A stretch of DNA of 64,000 bases from Candidatus Latescibacterota bacterium (GTDB taxonomy: Bacteria > Krumholzibacteriota > Krumholzibacteriia > WVZY01): positions 1 through 64,000 of the forward strand of contig WVZY01000032.1 in the NCBI GenBank assembly GCA_011772205.1. Reading direction: 5' to 3'. The notes under the pieces are model-generated. The model did no database searches. It was not told the origin of the DNA and saw only the letters and a list, made by a program, of their open reading frames with translations. Of this stretch, positions 1 through 8,560 are shown one piece after another. Each line of letters begins with the position of its first letter. Position 1 is the first letter of the stretch. A program made the translations under genes and the position numbers.

Positions 1-490
1 GGCTTCGCCTGTGATCACGGGATCGGTCGACACCCCGGGTTACGCCAAAAGCGTCGCGGTCTTGGATAATTATGCCTACGTGGCGGATGGATATGGATCT
101 TCATGTCTCCATGTGATCGACATCAGCACGCCGGCTTCGCCTGTGATCACGGGATCGGTCGACACCCCGAGTTATGCTCTAGGCGTGGCGGTCTTGGATA
201 ATTATGCCTACGTAGCGAACGGGTATTGGGGCCTCCAGGTGGTCGACATCAGCACGCCGGCCTCTCCATCGATCACTCTATCGATCGACACCCCGGGTTA
301 TGCTTCTGGCGTCGCGGTCTCGGGTAATTATGCCTACGTGGCGGATGGATCTTTAGGTCTTCAGGTGATCGACATCAGCACGCCGGCTTCGCCTGTGATC
401 ACGGGATCGGTCGACACCCCGGGTTCCGCCTTCGGCGTAGCGGTCTCGGGTAATTATGCCTACGTGGCGGACTGGACTTCAGGTCTCCAG
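1..490 (+). repeat. Tandem 126/132-bp coding repeat
   Basis: The anchor GACACCCC recurs at 29, 161, 287 and 413, giving periods of 132, 126 and 126 bp. Long stretches are near-identical between units at the DNA level. All periods are multiples of three, so the reading frame is kept. The 132-bp unit carries two extra codons. This points to recent expansion or gene conversion. Confidence 0.85.
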
Positions 491-523
491 TTGGCGAAAC
501 GTCAATGCGAGCCGGGGAGTTAG
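2..523 (+). CDS. LVIVD-repeat protein, 3' part only
   Basis: The reading frame is open from the window edge, so the gene starts upstream. It encodes at least four copies of a roughly 42-residue unit with the pattern TPGYA-GVAV-GNYAYVADG-GLQVIDISTPASP. This is the LVIVD repeat, which builds beta-propeller blades in secreted or surface proteins. The last unit departs abruptly: after SGLQ the expected VVDIS is replaced by LAKRQCEPGS and a stop. That end may be natural, or the gene may have been truncated by a rearrangement near position 490. Partner and exact role are unknown. Confidence 0.75.
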   Translation, partial: ASPVITGSVDTPGYAKSVAVLDNYAYVADGYGSSCLHVIDISTPASPVITGSVDTPSYALGVAVLDNYAYVANGYWGLQVVDISTPASPSITLSIDTPGYASGVAVSGNYAYVADGSLGLQVIDISTPASPVITGSVDTPGSAFGVAVSGNYAYVADWTSGLQLAKRQCEPGS

Positions 524-741
524 TTTGAAACAGGGAGTGAGGCTTCAGATAGAGCGAGGATTCTCAGCGAAAGGGAGGCCTTGGTTTATTTTTTAGCGCA
601 GTCTCATTTTTTGGAATCAATTGCTATGGCTCGATAATCCAAAAACATGATCGCCGGTTCGCTCATCAACTCGTCTGCCACTGCAGATCGGGTCTATTGG
701 GTCTCGCGAGACAAAAGGGAATTGATTAGACGGTTCGAAAA
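524..741. other. Intergenic, no gene seen
   Basis: No convincing ORF is present. The only structure noticed is a perfect 12-bp palindrome GTCTCGCGAGAC at 701-712, not followed by a T-run. Confidence 0.5.
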
Positions 742-853
742 CACTGCAACAAATAACTTTTTATAATTACAAACATATCAATCACTTGCATTTCTCTCTT
801 CGTTCGCATTCCTAAACCGCGTGTCGGACGTTCGAGTCGTCTCGGGGGCACCA
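742..853 (+). repeat. Dispersed repeat copy 1, ending in a tRNA-Arg(CCU)-like 3' fragment
   Basis: Positions 809-853 can be laid out as the 3' end of a tRNA. The loop TTCCTAA (809-815) would hold anticodon CCT. Then follow the 3' anticodon strand, a 5-nt variable region, a T arm GGACG-TTCGAGT-CGTCT with all five pairs (one G-T), a 7-nt acceptor strand CGGGGGC, discriminator A and CCA (851-853). No D arm or 5' acceptor strand is found upstream, and the anticodon stem pairs poorly, so this is not a working tRNA. The upstream block 742-808 recurs in the other copies. Confidence 0.6.
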
Positions 854-921
854 GTGTCTTCAACCTCAACCGCCGTTTTGCAGTAACTTAGGCAACAAAG
901 CACCTGCGCTTCAGCGCTATA

Positions 922-2139
922 CTATTCTATGAAACTGAAGCATCTTTCACGTTCTATCCATTTGTAAATGGCTTGCGCCGCAACCCGATGGCCGCTCGGC
1001 GTCCAGTGGCCGTCGAGCCGGTAGTTCAAGAGGTCATTTGCGACGATGGCTTCTCTGAAGGCTGGAGTCAGGTCGAGAAACGGCAACTCGTGGCTGTCCG
1101 CCCATTCATTGAGCCTTTTTTGAAATTCCACCCGTTCGGTGAGCCAGCCGGATCTAACCTCGGTTCCAGACTGGATCAGCGGGTTGTCAGGCTCATAGTA
1201 AGTAGCGTCATATTGAAGGACGAATGGAATATAAACAACAGCGACTTCTATTCCCTCCTTTGCGGCCTTTTTCGTTATTTCTTCCATCACATAAATCAGC
1301 GACCGAAACTTTCGCTCCGAACGTTCGGTATCAATATCCAGGGCCTCCATCCAGACATGGGGATTGAGCAATCCGAATGATAAAATCCTGCCGTTAAACT
1401 TCCCCTCATTGGCGGCCGAAACGAGCTTCGCTGGCAGTTTATTTTTCCATGCCTCTATTCTATCCTCCGAGAGTCCAGCTCGACGTGCCTCGCTGATCAC
1501 AGCTGGCAAAAATTTCGGCCGGCTTGCTGCTTTCTCACTCGCGTTTTTTGTCTTTATTCGTTTTATCAGCGTGTGTGTTCTTGGATACAAACTATAAAGC
1601 ACCTTTTTGACACCGCTCCTCCGAGGGTAGAATTCGTATAGATCACCTGGCGACAGAGACAGCGGCGTATCCGTTACATCATTGGCACTGAGGCAAATCA
1701 GCAGTCCGTCTATCTGGTAGCGGAGACCGACGACGGAGAAGAGCCGCCAGTACTGCAAAGGACCTGCACCTGATAATCCTCCGTTTACGAACTCGACTGG
1801 GTGTCCGTTTCTTTCGTCGAAGTGTTGTTCTAGCCTGGAGCCGAACGTTTCTTCGGCCTCGACACCATAGCCCTCCGTGAACGAATCTCCGAGCATAAGG
1901 ATCCGGGCCTCATTTTTCGCCCGTTTCAGAGGGATATCCTTGTAGCGAAGGCCTTGAGTGTTCGTTTCGAACTGGTACTCGAACTCGATATTTGTTCTGT
2001 GCTCTTTGAAATTTGCGGGGTGACTGCATCTGATCGTTTCATCTTTTGGGTTTCCGCTAATGCCGAGAGCTATCTCGAAGAGAAGCAGCAAAACAAAGGG
2101 GACAAGGAGGGCGATTATCGTTCCGATTACGTTTTTCAT
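922..2139 (-). CDS. Membrane-anchored SGNH/GDSL-type hydrolase
   Basis: The 405-residue protein has one N-terminal hydrophobic segment (about residues 4-26), so the catalytic part should lie outside the cytoplasm. SGNH motifs follow in order: block I LGDSFTEG with Ser86, block II NGGLSGAG near 119-126, block III SAND with Asn153, and a C-terminal LDGHWTPSGH with Asp376 and His378. These are the residues expected of an esterase or acetylhydrolase of this superfamily. AlgJ/AlgX-like polysaccharide O-acetylation proteins share the DxHW ending. The substrate cannot be told. The gene stands alone, with intergenic repeats on both sides. Confidence 0.8.
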   Translation of the reverse strand: MKNVIGTIIALLVPFVLLLLFEIALGISGNPKDETIRCSHPANFKEHRTNIEFEYQFETNTQGLRYKDIPLKRAKNEARILMLGDSFTEGYGVEAEETFGSRLEQHFDERNGHPVEFVNGGLSGAGPLQYWRLFSVVGLRYQIDGLLICLSANDVTDTPLSLSPGDLYEFYPRRSGVKKVLYSLYPRTHTLIKRIKTKNASEKAASRPKFLPAVISEARRAGLSEDRIEAWKNKLPAKLVSAANEGKFNGRILSFGLLNPHVWMEALDIDTERSERKFRSLIYVMEEITKKAAKEGIEVAVVYIPFVLQYDATYYEPDNPLIQSGTEVRSGWLTERVEFQKRLNEWADSHELPFLDLTPAFREAIVANDLLNYRLDGHWTPSGHRVAAQAIYKWIERERCFSFIE

Positions 2140-2178
2140 AAGTCAATTGTATCACCCAGAGCGATATCGAACAAGGAT

Positions 2179-2266
2179 ACATATCAATAGGCTGATTTAC
2201 TGGCATTATTATTTTATATCCTCTCGAAGTCGTGCATGTCGGACGCTCGAGTTATCTCGGGGCACC
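2179..2266 (+). repeat. Dispersed repeat copy 2
   Basis: It shares ATATCAAT with copy 1 and ends with GGACG-CTCGAGT-TATCT-CGGGGC-ACC (2241-2266). This aligns to the tRNA-like T arm and acceptor of copy 1, but with a broken T stem and one G missing from the acceptor strand. Confidence 0.5.
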
Positions 2267-2476
2267 GTGTTTGTGCCTAATCAATATGCATCGTTTCATA
2301 TGATTATGGCCTATCTGCTGGAAACCTGATAGACTCATCAATTCAAGAGGGATTGTGCAGCCGGCTGTAAGCGAACAGGACGCTGTTCTCATCCAGCGAG
2401 CTCCTGACGTGCTGTGTGTGCCGCCCCTTTCACACCCGTCAGCCGGGCTCAGCAAATTCTTCAAAACAATCAGCTC

Positions 2477-4015
2477 ATGCTTACGCGCTTTTTTAGCATA
2501 CTCTTTGTGTTCGTCGTATGCCACGCAGCAGGTGCTGCCGCATGTTCCAACACAGTACAGAACTCCGATTCAACACGCGACTCCAAGGATTACAGCGGTC
2601 TACCGATCGGGCGCATCTGGTGCACAGGGAATCAGCGTACGCGGGATGCTGTCATCACCCGCGAGCTGCTCGTACGCACAGGCGATACGTTCGACCCGGA
2701 GTTGATCCAGGAGAGCGAACGGAATCTTCGCAACTTTTCGTACATTGGCTCTGCCGAGATTGTCCCGCACTACGATCCCGCTCGTAACGTCGTCGATTTG
2801 GAGGTTCGAGTCAGCGACCGGTTTCCCTGGATCATATTTGCATCGCCGTCGTTCGGCGGGGGGCGATTCGATCTCGAGTTTATGCTGGCAAACATGAACT
2901 TTCTTGGCCTGGGCCAGGGCGTCGGAACCCAAGGACAGGTTTCGAGCGATGAGGCGGATAGTTACTACGTCGGCTTCCAAGAGCCCCGTTTGTGGGATTC
3001 GCGGTGGGGTGTTGCGGTGGTCGCAGGACGGCAGGGGGACCGCGGAGAGCAGGTGGACCTGATCGTCAACCGTCCGCTATATTCATTGGCGAGCCGGTGG
3101 GCCTGCGAAGTGAGCGCGTTCGACTGGGAAGTCGAAAAAAGTCTTTACGACGAGGGTGAAAAGATATCTCAGTATTATAATCGTCGCCTTGGCGCATCGG
3201 TGAGCGTGACCCGTAGTTTCCTCCGAGCGAATGAGCGGCTGGAAATCGATCTATCGTACAGTTATTTCGATGAGCGAAACGAGCAGGATAGAGGCTGGAC
3301 TGGGCCAATTGCCGGTGACAAACGACGGGCGACACTTCGTCTCGAGATCGGCGCCGAACGATTCCGCTACGTGGAGGACACGTATCTGTTTCAAATGGGC
3401 CCCGTCGAAGACGTGAAACTCGGACCGAATGGCTTCATTAGATTCGGCTGTGCGCTCGAAGCGCTGGGATCGGACCGTAATTATCCTGAGTTTGGATTGG
3501 GCTTGGGCTGGTTCAGAGGGGCACCGTCCAGAGGCTACGTCCATCTGTCCATCGATTCGGATGCCAGAATCACGAACGGCGACATCACCAATCACACGGG
3601 ACACGCCACAGCGGGCCTTTTTTACCGGGTGGGGGAGCGTAACCTTCTGTCGTGGCGCAATGAAGGTCAATTTTTGACTCGGATGGAAGACCCAACGCAG
3701 CTGCTGCTGGGATCCGGCCGGGGACTGCGAGGATTCGAGGCACAGGCATTCGACGGCACGCGTCTTTTGAGAACATCCGTCGAGTGGCGTCACACTGTTT
3801 GGGTGACCAAGAAGTGGTCTCTGGCATACGTGCTCTTCACCGACGCGGGATCCATTTGGAACAGCGATGAGTCGATCGACGGCGTCCCGTTCCTCGTCGG
3901 AGCGGGGACCGGCATCCGGCTGAGTGTCCCCGGATTCATCGGGGGGCCCATATTCCGGCTGGATTTCGGGTACGGATTTCGGGATGACTATTTCGATGTT
4001 AGTTTTGGTTTCTGA
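2477..4015 (+). CDS. Omp85/BamA-TamA-like outer-membrane protein
   Basis: The 512-residue product begins with a hydrophobic signal peptide (MLTRFFSILFVFVV). The ATG at 2477 is preferred because upstream in-frame codons give no signal. One POTRA-like domain follows (about residues 40-115, GRIWCTGNQRTRDAVITREL to LEVRVSDRF). The rest is a 16-strand-type barrel rich in alternating aromatic segments. The Omp85 signature GLRGFEAQAFDGTRLL lies in the last third and the protein ends in a C-terminal Phe. With one POTRA it is too short for BamA and more like a small TamA-type or patatin-free assembly protein. It probably inserts or exports a surface protein. No partner gene is adjacent. Confidence 0.8.
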   Translation: MLTRFFSILFVFVVCHAAGAAACSNTVQNSDSTRDSKDYSGLPIGRIWCTGNQRTRDAVITRELLVRTGDTFDPELIQESERNLRNFSYIGSAEIVPHYDPARNVVDLEVRVSDRFPWIIFASPSFGGGRFDLEFMLANMNFLGLGQGVGTQGQVSSDEADSYYVGFQEPRLWDSRWGVAVVAGRQGDRGEQVDLIVNRPLYSLASRWACEVSAFDWEVEKSLYDEGEKISQYYNRRLGASVSVTRSFLRANERLEIDLSYSYFDERNEQDRGWTGPIAGDKRRATLRLEIGAERFRYVEDTYLFQMGPVEDVKLGPNGFIRFGCALEALGSDRNYPEFGLGLGWFRGAPSRGYVHLSIDSDARITNGDITNHTGHATAGLFYRVGERNLLSWRNEGQFLTRMEDPTQLLLGSGRGLRGFEAQAFDGTRLLRTSVEWRHTVWVTKKWSLAYVLFTDAGSIWNSDESIDGVPFLVGAGTGIRLSVPGFIGGPIFRLDFGYGFRDDYFDVSFGF

Positions 4016-4103
4016 CCGGATCGCGGTGGTAAAGCCAAATCAACTCACAAACAGCTTTTCCGCCAAAAAGCCGTGTTTTTATCTGCTAGGTCATATTGAT
4101 TCA

Positions 4104-4676
4104 TCATGCATCAAGCTTAGCGAACTCGTTCACAAAGCGCCTGAAGGTAGTGAAGTTCTTAGCAGTAAAATAAGCTGTGAGATCTCCATGCTCACCAGAT
4201 ATCATTACCTTAATTTCTTCCGCATTAATCATTTTAATCAAGACATCATGGGACACTGAATAGTCCAAGGACTCAGTAAAACTGTTACCTTCCTTTTGCT
4301 TCTTCAAAGGCCCCTTTGCAGAAAGCGTTTTAGTTTCATCATCGATTACAAGGGTTAAAGATGGTCCTGCATCGATATTGAACCAATCAGGTCCGATGTA
4401 TTTCAACAACAGAAAATATGTCACATTACCATTTACATCTTCACACCTTTTCACGTCTAGAAAACAGCTTTTCCCGTATTTGATAATTTCTCCTCCTGGG
4501 ATGTCTTTTCCTCCCCCTATTACATAGATTTCATTGCCAATCGTGTTGCTTATTGTCATACCATCATCGTTCGTATAGGTATCAACGTGAAATCCAGCGG
4601 CGCATCCATAGATAAGGAGGATGATAATGGACACGACCAGCAAAAGCCTTAGCAGAACTTCGCCCTGAAACCTCAT
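4104..4676 (-). CDS. Small putative lipoprotein of unknown function
   Basis: The 190-residue product starts MRFQGEVLLRLLLVV and has a hydrophobic leader ending IYGC, a plausible though imperfect lipobox. The ATG at 4676 is preferred over the TTG 21 nt upstream because AGGAGG lies 8 nt before it. The mature part has no recognised domain. It is rich in beta-strand-like segments (YFLLLKYIGPDWFNIDAG, SLTLVIDDETKTL). It lies just downstream of a small ORF in the same orientation and is probably cotranscribed with it. Confidence 0.6.
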   Translation of the reverse strand: MRFQGEVLLRLLLVVSIIILLIYGCAAGFHVDTYTNDDGMTISNTIGNEIYVIGGGKDIPGGEIIKYGKSCFLDVKRCEDVNGNVTYFLLLKYIGPDWFNIDAGPSLTLVIDDETKTLSAKGPLKKQKEGNSFTESLDYSVSHDVLIKMINAEEIKVMISGEHGDLTAYFTAKNFTTFRRFVNEFAKLDA

Positions 4677-4703
4677 TTCAGGTACCTCCTGGCTCAATTC
4701 AGA

Positions 4704-4985
4704 TCATTGCAAAAACTCCATCTCAATTCGCCGCTTCAATGATGATGTGTAATATTCGATTGTCATTTGTCTCTGCATATCTTTTGTCTGCACGATAAGA
4801 TATACATAGACAGAGTATATTTCAGTTTGGCGCCCTGAAAAACAAAAATATGGCAATTCTAGATTGTTCGTCCGCCATTCCATCTGCTCAATTGTGTACG
4901 ATCGCCAATGAATTGATTGGACAACCCGCAGCAAATATCTTAACAATCCTTGCTTTTCTCTACGTGGTAACAACGAGTTACACAC
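4704..4985 (-). CDS. Hypothetical small protein
   Basis: A 93-residue ORF with a GTG start ends 27 nt before the lipoprotein start at 4676, in the same direction. It has one segment, YSVYVYLIVQT, that looks like a buried strand, and a basic C-terminus. No family is recognised and no clear ribosome-binding site was found. The case for coding rests only on its position next to the lipoprotein. Confidence 0.3.
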   Translation of the reverse strand: MCNSLLPRREKQGLLRYLLRVVQSIHWRSYTIEQMEWRTNNLELPYFCFSGRQTEIYSVYVYLIVQTKDMQRQMTIEYYTSSLKRRIEMEFLQ

Positions 4986-4995
4986 TAAGTAGGTC

Positions 4996-5038
4996 GGTTT
5001 CCTGACACGCGCCTCAAGCGTTCGAGTCAGATCCTGGG
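4996..5038 (+). repeat. Dispersed repeat copy 5 (most degenerate)
   Basis: TTTCCTGACACGCG followed by GCGTTCGAGTC (5018-5028) aligns with the TTCCTAAACCGCG and ACGTTCGAGTC blocks of copy 1. The T stem no longer pairs. Confidence 0.35.
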
Positions 5039-5254
5039 TACAATTGGAGATGAAAACATGACCTTCGAGCCGTCATGGTAATCCGACCAGGATCTCACGG
5101 ACCCCTGAGTTCAGGAGCACAACCCGCTCATGGCTGCACCACACGGTAATCCGCGTTTCCGAGGGTTGCAAAAAGAGAAGAATACATGGCAATATCTAGA
5201 TAAATTCTCCCTTCCACGGCTGCGTCATGGTGCTATGATAATTAACTGCGAGTC

Positions 5255-5395
5255 TTGAAGGAGAGTTACTGCCACGATCACGAGTACCCAAATGAAACAT
5301 TCAAATCGAAAAGTGGTAGAGAACATGTACAACGTTTCTTGGATTATTTTGAACAATATAACAGGGGGTTAGATAATAGTGGAACTAAAGGATAG
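5255..5395 (+). CDS. Possible 46-residue ORF
   Basis: A frame opens after TAA with TTG at 5255 and reads KESYCHDHEYPNETFKSK, then GREHVQRFLDYFEQYNRG, before stopping at 5395. The composition looks protein-like, with a short amphipathic helix. There is no good ribosome-binding site, so it may be the tail of a decayed gene. Its 3' end overlaps the next small ORF by 17 nt in another frame. Confidence 0.25.
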   Translation: MKESYCHDHEYPNETFKSKSGREHVQRFLDYFEQYNRGLDNSGTKG

Positions 5396-5558
5396 TCAGT
5401 ATCAAGCGGCACTCAAATTACTCAGCAGCGCGGAAGGCGCGCTCCAGCAGTTGATGGCCAGTATGAGAAGACGCGACGAACCCCACACGCTGCGCCGGCT
5501 CATTGAGGAGGTGGAAGGATGCCTCAAAAAGGCTAAGGGAGCGCTCAGATTATCCTGA
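5379..5558 (+). CDS. 59-residue predicted helical protein
   Basis: The GTG start at 5379 has AGGGGG 10 nt upstream and an in-frame stop just before it. The product begins MELKDSQYQAALKLLSSAEG and ends CLKKAKGALRLS, with two amphipathic helices separated by RRRDEPH. It has one Cys and no membrane segment. No family is recognised. The helical periodicity and ribosome-binding site support coding, but nothing else does. Confidence 0.4.
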   Translation: MELKDSQYQAALKLLSSAEGALQQLMASMRRRDEPHTLRRLIEEVEGCLKKAKGALRLS

Positions 5559-5640
5559 CAAATTCCTCTTGGCCCGATTGGCGATGATTCCCACCCAACA
5601 GCTACCCAGTTTGGTTTGCACGCTGAGGCCGGCCACGATG

Positions 5641-5745
5641 ATCACAAACACTCATGCAGAAATCCACAAATACCCTATCGATGTCATTTTTCTTTTCAGT
5701 CGCCTCCCAAATGCCGTGTCGGACGTTCAAGTCGCTTTGGCTGAT
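5641..5745 (+). repeat. Dispersed repeat copy 3
   Basis: CATTTTTCTTTTC (5685-5697) and GCCGTGTCGGACGTTCAAGTCG (5713-5734) match copies 4 and 1. The T-arm equivalent is GGACG-TTCAAGT-CGCTT at 5721-5737. The acceptor and CCA end have been lost. Confidence 0.5.
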
Positions 5746-5870
5746 ATTTAGATCACCTTAAGCGCCCCCGCAAAAGTCGAGCAAAATCGTCTCAGGAGTG
5801 ACCGTTAATCAATATTATTACAATAATTTACGCCGCTCACGCAAACCTTTCTTCGCGCATCCACTGATTT

Positions 5871-5899
5871 TTGACACAGATCTGCATCGCTGTTAAACT
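5871..5899 (+). promoter_or_regulatory. Sigma-70-type promoter of the kinase gene
   Basis: A perfect -35 box TTGACA (5871-5876) is followed after 17 nt by TAAACT (5894-5899), four of six matches to the -10 box. Transcription would begin near 5906, 44 nt before the kinase ATG. Confidence 0.5.
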
Positions 5900-5949
5900 A
5901 TGACAACTTGTAAGAGATTTTCTACGTAACTAACAACGAGGACACGGAA

Positions 5950-8085
5950 ATGATCGGTCAAACAGTATCCCATTACAAAATTCTTGAGGAGCTCGGTGGT
6001 GGGGGTATGGGCGTTGTGTACAAGGCCGAGGATACCAAGCTCAAGCGCACCGTTGCCCTCAAATTTCTGCCTCCCTATCTCATCGGCGACAAAGATGCGA
6101 AGACTCGCTTCATCCACGAAGCTCAGGCAGCCTCCAAACTTCAGCACCATAACATCTGCACGATACACGAAATCGGCGAGACGAAGGATAGGCAGCTATT
6201 TATAAGCATGGACTGTTACGAGGGGGAGACGCTCAAGGAAAAAATAGCAAGGGGGCCGCTGCCAATTAGTGAAACGATCGATATTGCAATCCAAGTAGCC
6301 GCGGGCCTCTCGAAGGCACATGATGCTGGCATGGTGCATCGGGATCTCAAACCAGGCAACATCATTGTAACGAGTGACGGGGTCGTGAAGATTCTCGACT
6401 TCGGATTGGCAAAGCTGCCAGGCATGAGCAAGATGGCAGAACGATACGGCGCTTTGGGTACAATTGCTTATATGTCGCCCGAGCAAGCGGGTGGTACGGA
6501 TGTGGATGAACGCTCGGACGTGTTTTCGTTGGGAGTCGTTATGTACGAGCTGTTAACGGGTCAAACTCCGTTCAAGGGCGATTACGATGCTGCAATCATA
6601 TACTCAATTCTGAACTTGGAGCCAAAAAGCCTGAGAAAAATAAGAGAGGAAGTTCCCGCTGAACTCGAGGAAATCGTCTTAAAGGCGATAGCAAAACATC
6701 CCGCCGAGCGATACCAACTCGCCGGCGAGCTGCTTACTGAACTGAGGCTCGCAAAGAAAAAAATCAAGACGGGATTGGACGCTTGGGTTGACGAAAGCCA
6801 ACCCTCTATTGCGGTGCTTCCCTTTGCGAATATGAGCACCGATAGGGAGCAGGATTATTTTTGTGACGGCATGGCGGAAGATATTATCAACAAGCTGTCG
6901 AAAATCGCCGGCCTGCGCGTTGCAGCCCGGACTTCGTGCTTCGCCTACAAGGGAAAAAGCGAAGACGTACGCGAGATCGGAAAGAACCTCGGCGTTGACA
7001 CGGTGCTTGAAGGTGGCGTACGCAAAGCGGGCGACCGGATTCGGATTACCGTTCAGTTGATCAATGTTAAGAATGGTTATCAGGTGTGGTCGGGGAGATT
7101 CGATCGCGATCTCGAAGATGTATTCGTTATCCAGGATGAAATCGGCCGGAACATTGTTGAAGCACTGGAGGTCAAGCTGACCGATAAAGAAAAGCGTGTG
7201 TTGGACAAAGTCCCGACGAGAGACGTCGAAGCGTATGATTTCTACATTCGAGGAAGGCTGGATTTCCACAAACTCGGCGCAAAACCCTTGGAACGTGCTC
7301 GCAATCTGTTCACGAGCGCGATCATTACGGATCCCGAATACGCAGTGGCCTATTGTGGGCTCGCCGATTGCCACTCGATGCTGTACATGTATTTCAACAG
7401 CGATAAAACGAACATCGAAAACGCAGTGACGGCCAGCAAAAAGGCTCTCAAACTGGACCCGGAACTTGCCGAGTCTCATGCCTCTTATGGGCTGGCAATC
7501 TCATTGGACCGAAAATACGAACAGGCGGAAAGTGAGTTCAGGAAGGCAATCCAGCTTTCACCGAAGTTATACGAGCCGTACTATTTTTTCGCGCGCATGT
7601 ACTGGGTCCGCGGCGACTTGAGGAAGGCGGCCGAGTTTTTTGTCAAAGCGAGCATGGTAAGGCAGGAGGACTATCAGGCGCTGCTGTTGGCCGCCAACGC
7701 GTATCGCGGGCTGAACCAGGTATCCAAGCTCGAAGGCGCCTGCCGACGCGGACTGGAGATCGCAGAACGACACGTCCTGAACGAGCCGGATGATGCTCGG
7801 GCGTGGTATCTCGGAGCCCAGGCTCTTTGCGAGCTCGGAGATAAGAAAAAAGCTCTCGAATGGATTGAGCGTGCTATGTCACTCGACCCGGACGATCCGA
7901 TGTCTCACTACAACGCTGCCTGTGTCTACAGCCTTCTGGGGATGTTCGACGAGTTTTTCACTTGTTTCGAGAGAGCGATGGAGAGCATGAGCGGGCGTGC
8001 TTACAGGGAATGGTGCAAATACGATCCTTATCTTGATCCTGTTCGCGAGGATCCACGCTATTCGAGGCTTATGGAAAGGTATTGA
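5950..8085 (+). CDS. Ser/Thr protein kinase with TolB-like and TPR domains
   Basis: The 711-residue product has an N-terminal Hanks-type kinase (about 8-270): glycine loop GGGGMGVVYKA, catalytic Lys38 in VALKF, HRD at 130-132 (HRDLKPGNI), DFG at 150-152, and SPEQA. Next comes a FlgO/TolB-like domain (about 285-395, SIAVLPFANMS to DRDLEDVFVIQDEI), then TPR repeats (about 425-705). No membrane segment is seen, so it should be cytoplasmic, with the TPR part likely binding partners. The kinase core is complete. The same architecture is common in Acidobacteria and candidate phyla. It stands as a single gene with its own promoter and terminator. Substrates are unknown. Confidence 0.93.
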   Translation: MIGQTVSHYKILEELGGGGMGVVYKAEDTKLKRTVALKFLPPYLIGDKDAKTRFIHEAQAASKLQHHNICTIHEIGETKDRQLFISMDCYEGETLKEKIARGPLPISETIDIAIQVAAGLSKAHDAGMVHRDLKPGNIIVTSDGVVKILDFGLAKLPGMSKMAERYGALGTIAYMSPEQAGGTDVDERSDVFSLGVVMYELLTGQTPFKGDYDAAIIYSILNLEPKSLRKIREEVPAELEEIVLKAIAKHPAERYQLAGELLTELRLAKKKIKTGLDAWVDESQPSIAVLPFANMSTDREQDYFCDGMAEDIINKLSKIAGLRVAARTSCFAYKGKSEDVREIGKNLGVDTVLEGGVRKAGDRIRITVQLINVKNGYQVWSGRFDRDLEDVFVIQDEIGRNIVEALEVKLTDKEKRVLDKVPTRDVEAYDFYIRGRLDFHKLGAKPLERARNLFTSAIITDPEYAVAYCGLADCHSMLYMYFNSDKTNIENAVTASKKALKLDPELAESHASYGLAISLDRKYEQAESEFRKAIQLSPKLYEPYYFFARMYWVRGDLRKAAEFFVKASMVRQEDYQALLLAANAYRGLNQVSKLEGACRRGLEIAERHVLNEPDDARAWYLGAQALCELGDKKKALEWIERAMSLDPDDPMSHYNAACVYSLLGMFDEFFTCFERAMESMSGRAYREWCKYDPYLDPVREDPRYSRLMERY

Positions 8086-8159
8086 TCGATAGCTAATGCA
8101 GCTTTGGCGTTGGCCGGATTTCCGGCAAAGGAATATCGAATAATAACACCTGTTCTACG

Positions 8160-8196
8160 AAAAGAGCCCCACATGCCTTGGTCGCGGGGCTCTTTT
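8160..8196 (+). terminator. Intrinsic terminator of the kinase gene
   Basis: AAAAGAGCCCC and GGGGCTCTTTT form an 11-bp stem around a 15-nt loop, with the T-run in the 3' arm. It lies 75 nt after the kinase stop codon. Confidence 0.85.
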
Positions 8197-8560
8197 GCTG
8201 AGTCATGCGCAGCAGTGACAGCGTGGGCTCAGGAATTGCTCATCCATTGAGATTTAGCCTGATTTGCAAGAGCCAGGCGCTATGCCCAATCCTGGTCACG
8301 TGTTCGGGCACTTCAGGAGGAGCGATGCGAGAAGGTGTTTGCTCGAGTTGTGACACAAATGCAGATGTGAAGCGTCCCTTGAAGCTCTCCCTTGCCCTTG
8401 TGCTGCAGCCGCGATTCGCGCGCATTGTGCGAAACCTCGAGAAATTTTTCAAAGAAAAAGCGCATTCGGCAGTCTATTTGTCACTACCGATCGTGTGTGT
8501 TGGTTTCTCATGATATGCAATAGAGAACTGAAGAGACAATGCGCAAGCGCCACAGAGCGC
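8197..8560. other. Intergenic, no gene supported
   Basis: Short overlapping frames exist on both strands, but none has a ribosome-binding site, a known motif or a convincing composition. Confidence 0.5.

Noticed and set aside
1-490. Regular repeats considered as a CRISPR array
   Set aside because: The periods are 126-132 bp, all in frame, and encode LVIVD units; there are no short repeats with unique spacers. No other CRISPR-like array or cas gene was seen.
701-712. Perfect palindrome GTCTCGCGAGAC as terminator or operator
   Set aside because: No loop, no T-run, and no nearby gene to which it could be tied.
8205-8513. 102-codon frame after the kinase terminator
   Set aside because: No ribosome-binding site, no motif, and an opposing frame of similar quality overlaps it; composition is not protein-like.
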